Source: Trematomus loennbergii
Taxonomy: Eukaryota > Chordata > Actinopteri > Perciformes > Nototheniidae
Direction of reading: 5' to 3'
DNA length: 64,000 nucleotides
Assembly (NCBI GenBank): GCA_012861695.1
Contig: JAAOOA010000033.1
Coordinates: 8,155,325 to 8,219,324 of the forward strand
A program made the translations under genes and the position numbers. Under the pieces are notes generated by a model. The model was not told the DNA's origin and made no database searches. It saw nothing but the letters and a program-made list of their open reading frames with translations. The first letter of the stretch is position 1; each line of letters begins with the position of its first letter. Positions 24,651 through 42,165 of this stretch are shown one piece after another.

Positions 24651-25139
24651 GTTAAAAAATGTGCACAAATAGATTATCCACATGTGAATTGAATCTTAAC
24701 AGCCAAGGCCAAGATCTCCTAACATGTGTTAAATAGCTTGCTGACACCGTTTCAAGCTGTCAGTTCTCAATAATCAGTGCAATGAATATAAGCGAATGAC
24801 TGACCAGGCTGTGACAGTGCAAGTAGCAACATATTATCTGTTGTGTACAACATATTTGTTGTTGTGGGCATTGTGGAATCAGGCTGTTGAAATATATCAT
24901 AGAATAAGTTCAGTCATTTATTGATTATTTTACAGCACTGGTCCAGGACTGTGGCACACATGCGTTTACTATGCTGCTTTGGCCTTTTGCATATTAATGT
25001 TAATGTTAAACCATACATAGTATTTTGTTTTTCTTTTAAATCAACAATACTTCACTGTTGCCACATTGGGGGCATAATGGGTATTAATGCTGAAATATAA
25101 TGGCTTGTTGACCTGGATAATTTCACATTTTTGTTGCAG

Positions 25140-28560
<3,421 letters not shown>

Positions 28561-28680
28561 ATATCTACGTGCACATTTTGGTTCCCAATGGCAACCAATT
28601 AGGAGAGTCCTGATTGAATGAGAACTGTGGCACACCTCCGTGGTGAGCAGGCGAGCTGGAGCTGTTTTGTAATGTTGAAA

Positions 28681-28686
28681 AATAAA
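28681..28686 (+). terminator. htatsf1 poly(A) signal
   Basis: AATAAA in ttgaaaaataaaatga, 121 bp after the expected stop codon. Confidence 0.75.
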
Positions 28687-28699
28687 ATGATGATTCTGT

Positions 28700-29497
28700 C
28701 CTCCCTATTTTCCTCATTTTGATTGACATTGTAAATAGACCTGAACAGCTTTCCTGTATTTCAGTGTGTCTACAGTTTAAGTGTATTTCTGATAATCCTA
28801 AAATATCAATGACTGAAGTTATGTTGGATTTGGGTTGTAGAAAATTGTTCAGCTTCAGTAATTACACTTCATTTCAAATGCCTACGTTTGCTCTGGTTTG
28901 TTATTTATTGAATGGAATATATTAGCATTAGAAAAATAAGCAAATCGCTTTTAAATAAGGGCTAAACAATCACAATAATGACGCATTATATGTAATGTAT
29001 AAAACATGCTGCAGAGACAAATTGTCTTCTACAGACTTCGGAATATTCTTTTTGTTTGGTACTGATTGTTGCAACAAAAAAAAAGCTCACCATGATCATT
29101 TTAATGTATTATTGAATTCAAATAACTCAAATTAGTCAAATAAATCTCAATTAGATAATTTCCCAACGTTTATATTCCTAGTTTCAATCATAAAGCAAAC
29201 CTTTTTATATATTAATATGTTGCTTTGTTACAGATCGTCGCAGAGCATGGGTCATAAGCTAAAACAGAATACATAATCCCTATAGATGCTTCTTGTAAAT
29301 AAGACCATTAATGTTCTAAATAAAATTTTGTTTTGAATTTCCAACATTTTGAGGCCTCATGACATCATTACATTCTAAACCCTACTCAAAATGCAGCTTG
29401 TTGTTATGACGACAAACATGTTGTGTTGAATTAAAATCTCCAGTGAGTTACAAACTGACTTTCAACTGAGGAAAATCTCAGAAAAACGACTGAATCC
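28700..29497. other. Intergenic between htatsf1 and the coiled-coil gene
   Basis: AT-rich, no exon recognised. The end of this stretch should hold the 5' UTR and promoter of the coiled-coil gene, but I see no clear core promoter element. Confidence 0.4.
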
Positions 29498-30951
29498 ATG
29501 GAAAGTACCCCAGAACTACAAGAAAATACTACAAGTCCAATAGCTCTGCACTCTCTGTGGTCAGCAGAGATGGAGAGAAGCGACAACTCAGAAGATGAGG
29601 TAAGATTTTCTAGTTTTCTTTAATTTCCTAATCTTTTCTGAAGCTTAAAGTTCTTTGATTTGTAGTTTACATGAACAAGTTATATTAATACATCCATCTG
29701 TACAGTCTTTTAATGTTTTAAGTTGACAGATTACATAGTTTTGTGTTTGTTTTGTAAATACTGTTCAGTTGAATGTTGATAATTATCCCATTGCTAATAA
29801 ATGACTGTATTTTGGTAACATTTAGAAACCCAATTTTCTCACTTTATAGTAGGCTACATTGAGAATGTCAATGTTTTGGCTAAAGCAAATAATAATGGTA
29901 ATGTTATTTTGCTGGATGAAATAAAGGGCTATTTTACAGAAGATGCAAATGGCTACACTTCATTCACTTTTCTGACGCATGAATATTTGTGTCTTTCAGT
30001 ACTCCGCATCATGTGCTCTCAGCGTAACGCTGCAGGCTCTGAGACAGGTCCTTCTGGGATTCAAGGCAGCAAAAGCAGAGCTGGCAGCAGAAAATGCTGC
30101 TTTAAAGGAGCAGAGAGCCAGCTGGGAGCTAGAAAAAAATATGCTGCTGGATGAAAAGGAACATTTAGTTTCAACTCTGTTTATGGCCAGAAGGTACATC
30201 CACTCAGTGAAGGAAAGTCTTCGATTCCATAAGACGGCGACTGAAAAGGCAACAAAAGCCTGGAAGGAACAGCACCATCAGCTCAATGAGATTAAACCCT
30301 CCTTTGACAAAGCTGTGATGGAGTTAAAGAAAGAGAGAGAAAGCAGGGGGCTTGTTACAGAGAAGGAAGAAGCTGCCAATCTGGAGAATCTGCAGCAGGA
30401 CTCAGAGAGGAAGAGGAGCAGGATCATCCAGGAGGAGGAGGAGGCCATCACCAGTGACAGAAAGGGAGTGATGGCACTGGAAGAAGAACATCTGGAGGAG
30501 ACCCACCAGAGAGAGACAGAGTGGCAGACACAACACAAAGTCCTCGAGGGTCAGATCGAGCATGATCTGGCATCAAAGGAGATCCTTAAGAAATCTGAGC
30601 AGGAACAGAGCAGAGAGGTGGAGGAGGAGTGGCTCAACAAGGAGGAGAAGTGGCTCAACAAGGAGAGGGAGATGAAGGACGAGATGCAGCTCCTGAACCA
30701 GAAAAATGCTCAACTGCAGGTACGCCACATCAGCTGATCATTCTGGTTTAAATCATAACATGTTTATTTGAAAAAGTTGGTTTCAGATGTCATCTTTCAT
30801 GTTGTCTCTGTCTTTTCAGGAGCTTGCTGCAAAAACGGACAAAGAGAAGGCTAGGATGAAGAAGGAGGAAGAAAAGGCAAAGAAGGAGGCAGAGAAGAGG
30901 ATGAAGAAGGAGAGAGAAGAGCGAGAAGAGAAGAGAGAAAGGACAGATTGA
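29498..30951 (+). CDS. Unrecognised coiled-coil protein, three coding exons
   Basis: I do not recognise this gene. Exons 29498-29599, 30000-30719 and 30820-30951 are joined by good GT-AG sites, all in phase 0. They give 317 aa starting MESTPELQENTTSPIALHSL. After a short polar N-terminus, about residues 45-110 are a helical, Ala-rich segment (QALRQVLLGFKAAKAELAAE, then MARRYIHSVKESLRFHKTAT). The rest is a long Glu/Lys/Gln-rich coiled coil with a small internal duplication (EEWLNKEEKWLNKE). No signal peptide or membrane segment is visible. After the stop at 30949 another frame continues in the same KKEEKENEERKKREKTERKK style and runs to a stop near 31108, so a one-base indel near 30930-30945 may have shortened the C-terminus by about 55 residues. 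It has the same orientation as htatsf1, about 0.9 kb downstream. The long uninterrupted 720-nt exon 2 supports a real gene; low-complexity coiled coil makes function calls unsafe. Confidence 0.7.
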
Positions 30952-31309
30952 AGAAAGAGGAGAAAGAAAATGAGGAAAGGAAGAAAAGAGAGAAGACAGA
31001 AAGGAAGAAAAGAGGATATCACTTCCCAAATCCTCTCACCTCTCTTTCCCTTTCACCTCTTCTCCGACCTTCCCCATGCCAGCAGCTACCATTAACAGAG
31101 ATGTCATAAATGTTGTTAACCAGTGCCTATAAAAAGTTGCTTTGATATTCTCTTGTATTCATTGTTGTTTAAAATGGAATCCCTCCTTTACACTGATCAA
31201 CAGGAGATATCTAAATACTTCTTCCTCCACAGTGTCACCCCTAAAGTAACTCTCAAGTGAACCACGAGTAGAAGTATTAATGGCAGAAAAGTGACAGTTT
31301 TTTTTTTTA

Positions 31310-31315
31310 AATAAA
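31310..31315 (+). terminator. Candidate poly(A) signal of the coiled-coil gene
   Basis: AATAAA in ttttttaaataaaagaaac, about 360 bp after the stop codon of the coiled-coil gene and the first such signal downstream. Confidence 0.5.
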
Positions 31316-32114
31316 AGAAACATTTCCCCCAAACCATCAACTCCCTGCTCCTCACAAACTCCTCACACTCCTAAAATGTGGTCTTCAGTCTGCCTCACCA
31401 CTAGAGGGCAGTGTAATCCTGCTGTTGCCTCTGTTAGTTGTAAACTTTAGATAATAGATATCAGTTATGTCACAATAGAAAAAGAAGGACTAAAGTTACA
31501 TTTTGAAACCTTGAACATTTTATGACGTTTCAGACTCAATATGCTTGCAGGAAGCAATGGAAACTATATTTGAGTAACATTTTAAGGTAGTTTTACTTTG
31601 CTTGAGTATTTAAATGTTGTGTTACTTTGTACTGTTACAATTAAAGTGGAAGCAAAAATACACATTGTTTTACTTTAGTTCCTTTGTAAATCAAACTATA
31701 AATACAAACATAATATTACAAATAATTTACTATGAATTTATTTTATGCACTTTACTAATATATATATTTTTGCCGGTATTATGGGTCATTGTGCATCATG
31801 GGTAATCACTTATTACAATTTGGATGCTTTTACAAGTATGACGTTTAAATGCATGACTTCTTCTGGTAACAATATTTCCTCTTTACCACTCATTGCCACT
31901 TAAAATGAAAATGAGCTCAATCATTTTGAGCTCATAGTATGTTGTTTCTTTTAAAATACCTCTTTTGCAGGTTTGAATAAAGGATACACCACAAATCTTG
32001 TTATTAATTGATAATAATCCTTCAGTGTTATCCAATCTTGATTTCAATCAGAAGCTATGGCACTAGTTTAACCTTGTGCATTTGTATGTGCAGTTTTTCT
32101 GTCTAACTAAATGT

Positions 32115-32198
32115 GCTGCTGAATTCTCGACCAGATCTCCCTTGTAAACGAGATCCCTAATCCCAGTGGGACTAACCTGGGTAAATAAAGCTTTAAAA
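32115..32198 (+). repeat. Teleost LINE 3' end remnant
   Basis: The words ctcgaccagatctcccttgt, aaacgagatccctaatccca and acctgggtaaataaagcttt match, from memory, the 3' terminal segment of a widespread fish LINE ('...ctcaatgggacttacctggttaaataaagg'). Only the tail is present; the clade is not assigned. Confidence 0.6.
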
Positions 32199-32431
32199 CA
32201 CACACAAAGCATGTAAAGTACAAATGGGTGTACGTGCTGAAGAGAGTTTAGCCGGGCCAAGAACATGACACTTGATTTTGAACAGTGTGTTCTCTGTTTT
32301 TCAATAAGCTATGACCGCAACAGAGTTTAACAGTAATACAACAATAATGTATGAGTCAACAAGGAGGTGCAGACAGAGAAAGATATGGGATAGGAGCAGA
32401 GACGGAGGAGGAAATGGACCGAGCATGTGAA

Positions 32432-32458
32432 TGTGTGTGTGTGTGTGTGTGTGTGTGT
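32432..32458 (+). repeat. (GT)n microsatellite, short
   Basis: About 27 bp of GT repeat. Confidence 0.9.
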
Positions 32459-32686
32459 ACTGTTCCCTGGAGTCCACCCTGGAGATCGCTTGGGAAAAAG
32501 ACCTCTAGGTCTGCCTGAGGTCTGACTTGCAGCCAAGAAAAGCAAGACTAAAATAGAGAGAGGGAGAGATGGAAGATGGAGAGGGCGTGAGAGGAAGGAG
32601 GAGCCAGAGAGATGGAGAAAGAGTTTGGACAAAGAGCTTTGTATCTTAGGAGAACATGTATGGAAAATAAAAACATTCACATGGTG

Positions 32687-32891
<205 letters not shown>

Positions 32892-35800
32892 CTGATTGGA
32901 ACCAGATGCTGACAGGCAGAGAGGAGAGAATAATGGGAAACTGTAAATTGTTTGATTTGTTTTGTTGCGTTGGGATGGAGAGTGGGCGAGATGGCGGGGT
33001 TGGAAGGCGCCCGTGACCAAAGATGATGATCAGCCATGGGAAATTCCAGCGAGTAGATGTGTCCGCTGCGAAGCATCGACAGGTCCTGCTCCATTAACAC
33101 TGAGCACAAGGAGAGGGGGGACTTCCAGTGTGTGAACTAGAGCAGTATGGTGCCAAAAGAGTCATGTCAATTGGTGGTTCTGACCACAAGTCAATACTAA
33201 TGTATCTCCTCTCTCTTTCCCACACACATACTCAATAGACTTTGCTGACCATGTACCACAGACCTAAAAGCAGCTGTTTTTTTAATAGCTAAATTGAACT
33301 AACTCTTATTAGAACAGAGAAAATACTTCAACACCTGGGTAGTTGGCCCCAGGAGGAGAAGGCTGCTCGAGGACAAGACAAACATTCTTGCATCTGTAAA
33401 GGAAAACACACAACTGCACACATATTCTTCATAAACATTTGGTGACCCGGATCAAAAGGAGTCCACCTAACGATAAAAGAGTAGGGTTCTAATGAAGTTA
33501 TGGGAAAAGCATTGATGGAATTTTCTCTCTTTTTTCTAATGGGGGTTTTTGAGCAGCATTGAAACGGCTTCCACAGGCTGAGGACAAGCACCTGTGCACG
33601 TCGGCAAACATTAAGAGCCAATGAATGCGTGTTTGTTGCAAAGATAGAAGAAGTTCGTTTTTGGCCTGTTACAGTTGATCTTAATTACTGAAAAATGCAA
33701 CAAAAAAATGAAGGAAGCAAGTGGGTGGGTATAGAGGGGAAAGAGGGAGTTGAAATTAAGGCGAGGTTGATTTGCTGCAGATGCTCCAGTCCACTGGGAA
33801 CATGACATAAGGTTGATTCTTTAAGGACATGGGTGTGTTTATATTTGTGTGGGTTAGTGAAACATTTAAACAAAGTTTGACCAGCTTAAAGGGCCAGCAG
33901 TATGAATTACACTAGAAGTGAGTTGTTGATACAGGGATGGGAGAACAGGTACACTACCTTTACCTTCAGTTACTGTTATTGAGAAGTCCTTGAGCAAGGC
34001 AGTTGAGTTTATTGATCATCATTCTTGTTTTGTTTGTGTATGATGTGGTCCTGGGAGAGAGTAGGGCACCATTTTAAGCTCATTACTTACTAATAATCGA
34101 ACTACTCGCATACATTTGTTTTGAACATGGTCAGTTGTAAATCAGGGTATTTATTTTGAATCCAAAAAAGGACATTGCAGCTTCTTTATACATCCAAGCC
34201 CATTATCTTTTCTTATTAATAAAACTCTGGACTCAACGGGACCCTCCTAACCCCGCAGTGAATGATGAATTGGCCGCAGAAACTTGATATGGTTAACCAG
34301 TGTTAGCTTCTTATCAATACAGTTGTTAGCCAAGCTGGCAGTTGGCAGGAATTACAGTCAATGATGGATTGCATTGAACACATTTAGATTTTCTGCAGCT
34401 GGAGTGAAGAAGCCCAAAATGCATTTAAAACGAGACATTATTTAAGAATGCAGTCAGGTTTATCAACATCAAAAATGGGATTTTTTTGCCTGTGGTGTCA
34501 ACCATTTATTTGAGTTAGACCACAGCCGTGTGAATGTTCCTGAGTCATGACCACATCTCTCTCTCTCCTTTGCAAGTTCTGAATTCTCCCGTGGGAAGTG
34601 CGGTGCTGTATCCTGTGTGTCTGATGATGTGTCTCCTTTTCACACGGAAACTATTACTCTAACACTCACACACAGACTTGATCTTATCACTAAGGAGGTT
34701 GTTGCATTATATTAATCCCTGGAGACGTACCTTGTAGGGACTGGACCCCTAATGGGAAGCGAGTCCCCATAATGTCACTCTGTAAACAAACTGATGTCCC
34801 CACACTGTGATAAATACAAGTAGAACACACATACTCTGCATAGCAGTTTATGGTTTTCATCCATCCATTTCTCCTGCCTCTGGTCTTAAATCATAGCCAA
34901 CAGCAGAACATTTACAGAAAGCCTATTCCAAAATGTAAGTGCCGTAATTTAATCAATATTTTCCTCATCAAGTAAGTAGTAAAAACTACAACCAGAATGC
35001 CAATCCAAGAGCTGTAACTATTTGGCATTGGGTATTTGAACAACAGTGTCTCTGTTTCTGCTGTGAGTTGGAATCATAACTCTTACTCTCATTATGTCTC
35101 CTCTGCTTTAACACTACGCCTCAGGCCCTCAGTTGTTATTTTAAATCTTTGCTAATTGTCTCACTTTGGCTTGGTTTCTTTCCATCACCTTATGAAATCC
35201 AGTTCATGCAATTAATGTGTAATGTGTACGTGTTGAGTTTTGCTGGCTGGTGATATGAATGTATTCAGGGCATGCTTGTGTAAATAAAGTGAAGTCACAT
35301 GCAGGGATCGTTTCCACTTTCCTTTACATGAATAATATTATTGTAAACTATCTGTGACCTAACCTTTTCTGCTATAACTTTCCTGCTGAATAAAAACACA
35401 TGTGGTGTGTTGGGTGAAGCTCGAGCGCCGGGCTGCTGATTGATGACATCACGGCTCCCCGGTGTGAAAGTGGCAGATTAGAGTAACTGTGGGTGCTCGT
35501 AAAGTTAAAGTGTGTGCTGTATCTTAGCGTCAGGAAAACAATGCCAATATTTCCCCAAAGGGGTTTATTTTTCATAACTGATAATTACAGGTTCGAGGCA
35601 TTTACGTATTTATCTTCCACTGGTGTTTGTTTCGCCAAGTCGCTTTTTAATTTGGACACTTGTCAGTGCTTAAATGGAAGTTGTGGTGCGTGGGTGTTTT
35701 CACATGTTGTGTGTTCGGACAATGGATGAGTATGTGAATGGATTTGTACATGTTATGGCAAAAGGATGTGTTCTCTTCAAAAGCAGAGTATGTTGGGAAA

Positions 35801-37335
35801 TGGGGGAAGAGTGTGTCTGTGTGTGAAGTGATGGTGGTCGTGGGTGAGGGCCTGATTTCAAGGTCGGACAGGAAATGCCTGTGCAGATGGAACAGTAATG
35901 TGGACACGCTGAGAACGGAATACAGGAAACAGCCTACACTGCAGCTGTGTGTGAGTATATGTATGCTTGTGATTAGTAGCAGCAGTTTGCTATTATGCAG
36001 TATATTATATATTCAGCAGAGGCGATAGATGAATGCAGTAATAGGACGTATTGTTGCAGCCCACCAGGATGTTAGCATCACCCTGGTTTCTTGCCAATAA
36101 TTCAATGAGATTTTATCGTTGCATTTGGATTTTCGCAGAAAATGTGCAAGAAATATTAAGAAACATGTTTTTTTTCAGCATAATAATCTTCTAGTTTGTT
36201 TGATCCTTGCATACACATGATGATGATGATCTTTACACCCACCATGCACCCATGTCTGTTTTTATTTTCACATAATATAATATTAAATGTGACAGCAGAG
36301 ATTCAAATTCTGGCACATGTTGACCCTGGAGGGTTTTCTGTTACTTCTGTTTCCTGCCTGCCTGTGTCTGTAATAGAGCCGATTCACACCCGGGTCACTA
36401 ATGCAGGAAACCATACATCTACCAGCGGGACAAAGAGGAAACCCCACCCCCAGTTAAATATATTCAGAGGGGGAAACAATGTTTAGAGGGAAAACACATT
36501 AGAGGTTCAAGGTTGACATATCTTATAAAACTGACTAATAAGCGTATGAAAACATCTAGTCCGTATGTGCTCCCATGAAAACTCACACCATGTCAGGTTT
36601 TCACTTCTTGGGTTGTCTGTTATCTCAACTGTTATAATATAATAAAAAAAAGGGTAAGATAAACTGTTGTTTAAAACTAAACTGAAACTTTTTCTTTTTT
36701 GCTACGCCTTTCACTAGTCTGCTTTTTAATTACATTTTTCCTCTTTTTGTATCGGAAAACTATTGGTTTCAATAATATTCGATTTTTTTATATAAATACA
36801 TGTTTGATTTCTTGCTTGTTTGTTTTTAAAGGTACATGAAGATATACAAGCATTTTTAGGTTACAGACAAGGGAAAAGCAATTCTAAAATCAGTCTGTAA
36901 CTAAAATCTACTATCAGACAAAAGATAATAGCTTGCTCTGATGAAATTATATTTAGAAAATAGATTTTTCTAATATACTCTAACTTAAATGTCACGGTTT
37001 AATGAGTGATTTTAGGGACACACACACAGAGACACACAACCCCTCCTTCACTCGGTCAGTGCTTTGATTGACAGGCAGACAGGTAAACCACAGGGCATTC
37101 CAAGGCTGCTCAGGTGTGTGTGTACGTGTGTGTGTGTGTGTTGTAGCCTCATCACTATTCATCAGGCTCCGCTGTATTTGCGTCTCATCTGCATACGGGT
37201 CCAACAGGGAACAGATTAGCATGAGAGAGAGAGAGAAAGATGGAGGAGAGTAGAATCACTTTAATTTTTAACAAGATGATACGAAGGAGACACAAAGGCC
37301 CAAGTACTGCTGCTGACACAGCCAGGAGAGAGAGG

Positions 37336-37370
37336 CGTGTGTGTGTGTGGCTGTGTGTGTGTGTGTGTTT
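37336..37370 (+). repeat. (GT)n microsatellite, interrupted
   Basis: Two short GT runs separated by ggct. Confidence 0.85.
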
Positions 37371-39933
37371 GGATGGGGTGTAACAGCTATACTGAGAGGT
37401 ATCAATCAAAAGAGAATGAGGGTTGTGGAAATGGATATAAACAAAGGGTTTGTGTTTCCAAATAAAAATAACATTAAGGACCATCCTGTGGTAACATTGC
37501 ATATTGATCTCCCCTCCTCGCTCGTTCACTGTGTGTATTTGTAAAAAACTCTGCTGAATACAAACATCAATTGTTCATAAATAAATAAGTGGGATAAACA
37601 ATGTACCAAAGTCACAATGGAGTCAATATCTCATTAGTGGACTCCACACAGACTGATACACACACAAGTCATTTCTAACACTTAACTCAAAACACAGTCA
37701 CTCATCAGCTTTGTTCAACCCATGATTTTGATTCAACCTTTATATTTCTTTAACATGTTCTTGTGTGAGTAAGAAACATATATTTTTAATCGATGCTTGT
37801 GAAACTGTAGATGTCTTAAATGTTTATATGGCTATGCCTGTATATACTATTAACTTACCTATATGCTATGAGCAGATGTTATACTAGGTCAACATATGCC
37901 AGATTGCATTCATTATAAACACTTTCTCATGTCATTAATAATCTGTGCCACTAAGTGTTTTAAGAGGGACCTTTTTCTCTACTTCAATGTTTGACAGCTA
38001 TAGTTATAGTTTCTTTGTATGATATATATCAAACGTGTATATATACAACCCACTGAATGGCAACTGGTGTACTTTCTAAACTGTATGTTGCTGGTTAAAC
38101 TAATGTGATTGAGTATTGTTATACTGCTTTATTGCTAATTCTACTCATGTGAAATCACTTGATATGTGTAGAAAATGTTAGGAAGTTCCACATTTTTAGG
38201 AGGGTCATTTTTTTCTGCCACACAATTTAAACCCCAGTTACCTCCACTTCTAGGAACTTGCAGCCTCATGCATTCTTCAACTTAGTAGAAACACAAACTT
38301 TGTGACTGAGCTGTCACACCATCACACTTCTCTCTCCAGGTAACCCCCTTGGGTTTGTGTGATGTGCATGTTCATGTATCCATCACGGGAACATCAGGCC
38401 CATGGTGTGTTCACATCACTGCCCTGAATATAATTAATACCCTTCTCAGTGTTTCTCCTCTGATTTGTATTTTTGACTCACTCCCTCCCTCCCTCCCTCC
38501 AGCCTTCCCTGTCACACCATCCCTGCCTCTCCCTTGTGATCCTTGCACACCTTGATCTGTAACTCCCTCACTGCTACCTTTATGCCACATTCAAACCTTT
38601 TATCTCTGTAATGTGGCTTTCCTTTTCCGCTCTCTTTATATCATTTAACTCCCTCAGTTGCTTTTGGTGCTTTTATCTTTTTGCTCTCAGCTCACTTTGA
38701 CAATCTTACCATATTGAGGTGAATGGTTTGCAAAATGGAGCTGGTTTGTGGTGAAATACAGTACAGCTCAGGTCTTGGACTGTAGAGAGTGCAGGCTTAC
38801 CTTCTGTCGGAGACACATTGTCGGAAAAAAAATCATTTTAGTTGTGGTTTTGTGATGAACAACAGTCCAGAAAATAGTGATACTGTTTACAAATGTTTAC
38901 AATATGATCAACAAGTCTCTGTGTTACTGCACATAGCGCTCTTTGGTCACCAGGATCAGAGCATATGATTCACATCATTTTCACACTCACATTCCCACAA
39001 ACAACGATTTTGCTACTAATTTGTCACCCGTCTGCTATTTCGCAGACAGTTTTGCAACACTCTTGTTGCAGTAGAGACATTCAGCAAACACATTTGTGTC
39101 ATGGCAACATTTTGTGACATCACACGTAATTTTAAAGATGTTATTTTCAATGAATGAGAATGTGCACACAATTAAAAAATAAGTCACTTATCCTACCAGG
39201 ACGTATAACTAAAATCTGCTGCTTTCCTTGTATTTAAGGAGCTTTATTACCATTTACAACTAATTGTTTTGCTGTCTTTACTGTTTTGGTTCACTGAAAA
39301 GCTCTGAAAACTGGCTTTACAGTACCTGCTCTGCACCAAACAACATGCAGACACATTAAGCGTCTCTCTGGTAAACATAGCCATATCGAAGTACAATTTT
39401 ACATTTCAGCAAAAATGTTTTTAAGCTGCCACATGAGTCGCCTAAACACAACAACAAACTGTAATTTCAGGTTTACATTGTTTTATTTTAGAAACACAAT
39501 TAATTGAATAGCTGTCGTTGATTCAAAGTCTCCAGGTCAGAATACTACATTACCAAGTGTTCAACATCATTTTCTCCGGGTTCCTCACAAACCCATTCCC
39601 ATGAAATATAATATTTTTGCCAGCATCAAAATGAGTTTGACTGTAGTTCAGCTCTAGAGTTAATTTTTAATGCAGCGACACCTTGACAGCTTTTCACGCG
39701 CCCCTCTTCATTACACTCTCAATCTTTTATCCACCTTTCACATATAACAGTCAATCCTCCCTCTGGGGCCCTTGATGATGATCAGGCCCCACTGTTCACC
39801 AATCGACCTCCTTTCTCTCTCTCTCTCCATCTCTTCTGGGCCCCTCGGCCGCTGTAGTGCCATTCCTAAAGTGTCGAGGCTCCCTGAGGACATGCACTGG
39901 ATGGCCGTCCCTCAGGGGGCTGGCACTGCCACC

Positions 39934-40076
<143 letters not shown>

Positions 40077-40455
40077 TGCTTTGACTCTCCTCTTCAGACA
40101 GCAGTGGTCTCAGCGGGGCTGCCTGCGGCATGCTGGGTACCTGAGAAGCCAATGATACCAGCGCAAGGCCAGCATGTTAAGTGGTGTGTATGTGTGTGTT
40201 GCCTGAGTGGGTCAAAATGTTAAGTGGTGTATTAATCAGTAGTAATTGTGTGTATGGTCCATTAAGGCAAGGGCTGGCTGACAGACAAGGGTGAGATAGA
40301 GAGGGGAAATACAGCGATGGGTGCGTACGGGTGTGTCGCCCAACAGAGAAGTGAAACTGGTAAAAAAATGCTTTTTAACTGTAAAATCCTTTCTACGGCA
40401 CTCCATACTCTATATCTTTTTTTAAACCCCCGTTTTGTTTGCTTTTTCATGCACC

Positions 40456-40476
40456 CCCCCCCCCCCCGCCCCATCC
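40456..40476 (+). repeat. Poly-C run
   Basis: A run of C longer than 14 bases, interrupted once by G. Confidence 0.9.
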
Positions 40477-40622
40477 TCAATCTCCCTCTCTTTTTTAGAA
40501 ACTCATCCATCTGTGCCCGGAGCTGTTGTGAAGTTGCTTTCCTACTTTTAGAAGCAGGAGTTAGCGAACAACGGTCACCACTGGAAAAACAAGGCTGCTT
40601 CCTGCTATCTGTCTAACTGTTG

Positions 40623-40637
40623 CACACATACACACAT

Positions 40638-40719
<82 letters not shown>

Positions 40720-40752
40720 CACACCACACACACCACACACACACACACACAC
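40623..40752 (+). repeat. (CA)n microsatellite, interrupted
   Basis: CA repeats with CATA interruptions at the left end and three caccacac slips near 40695, 40724 and 40733. Confidence 0.95.
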
Positions 40753-40872
40753 CTTTCCCCCAGTGATCTCTGCAGGCTGATTTGGTATTCCAGTGCTGTT
40801 GCGCGCCCAGCAGGCCTAAAGCTCTCTTTGTATTGTTTTATTACCCAGGGGCTAGGCCTTGCCTCACATGCA

Positions 40873-41070
<198 letters not shown>

Positions 41071-41181
41071 TGAACCAACCCAGATAGCATAGAAGTGCAA
41101 AGCAGGATTAGCATATTAGCGTATTAGCATCCTGTCTGTCAATTGGCTCTGTCTGGTTTTCTTTCTCTCACATGCTGTCAG

Positions 41182-41286
41182 AATGGAGAGGAAGAGTTTC
41201 ATGAAGAGGAGGGAAAGGAGGAGACATTGAGGGAGATAAGGAGGAAAGTGAGGAGGAGGAGGAGGAGGAGGAGAAGAAGAAGTCGG
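41182..41286 (+). repeat. Purine-rich tract ending in (GGA)n
   Basis: About 100 bp of almost pure G/A, ending in an aggaggaggaggagg run at 41249-41275. An open frame across it codes only low-complexity Glu/Arg, which I do not take as a gene. Confidence 0.85.
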
Positions 41287-41946
41287 TGGAGCGCTGTTCA
41301 CTCCTCTCCAATAGACAGATGGTAGTCTGACTCCTACTGAGTTGTCAACTGGCCAAGAAAGAAAGACGGAGAGGTATTGGGACGAAGAGGGGGAGAGAGA
41401 TGAACCTTTCCTCTACTTCTTCATCCTCCTCTCTCAACCTCTCACTCACTTTTGCTGCCAGCTTCAACTCTTCTCACCCATCTCTCTCCTTCTCCACGCT
41501 ATACTTCTCTGAGCCGGCCATCAATCTCTCCAATCGCGTCTCTGTTTTGTTGCTCATCCGTCACAAGTTACTATTTTCTTTATCTCCTTCTTCTCAATGC
41601 TTGCATCCATCTCTTCCTTTCTATGAATCTTTCTCGCTTCCTCTTTATTGCTTCAGGGGGAAATTAGCTGCCTTGTTTGGATGCATTTAATAAAGAAAGT
41701 AAAAAATGTTGAGAAATGTAGGGGTCATAGAGTACAAACCTTCATTAAACGTGGGGAAAGTAATTTACAATCTTTTTGTAGCTGCATTTGTTTGTAATGA
41801 GACAGAATACAAATGCACATTTCCAGGGATGCACATTTTAGTACTGTACCTACAGCAAGTACAATGTTGAGGTTTTTCCTTTTGATGCTACTTCATACTG
41901 ATAAACTACTAACAAACCCCAATTTCTTTAAATAAAATGCGTAAAG

Positions 41947-42165
41947 TCAGTGGCTTTCAACCTTTTGGCTAGTGATCCTTTGGTCACGTTTAAAACTAGT
42001 TGTTAGCTGTTCCATCAAAGAAATGTTTATCATTTAAACTTCTGATTATTTCATTTAAATAACTGTTTGATGCACAAAAAGATCTAAGAGGTATCAGAAA
42101 TAGTTTTCTCTTGTACTGCATGAATCATCTCACGACCGCTCAGTTTTATCTTGTGACCCTAAGGA
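41947..42165 (+). repeat. Decayed hAT-type repeat
   Basis: It begins cagtggctttcaaccttttg, close to the hAT-type end CAGTGGTTCTCAACCTTTT, and continues with 'tagtgatcctttggtcac', 'aaaactagttg' and 'cagttttatcttgtgaccct', words I associate with a common teleost repeat. No intact opposite terminus or target duplication was found. Confidence 0.5.

Noticed and set aside
33005..33109. Exon-like minus-strand frame (RSGHIYSLEFPMADHHLW)
   Set aside because: Looks protein-like by eye but has no partner exons and no recognisable family; it runs directly into a CA-array shadow.
41143..41325. Glu/Arg-rich frame
   Set aside because: Purine-only simple repeat; no homologue motif and no splice context.
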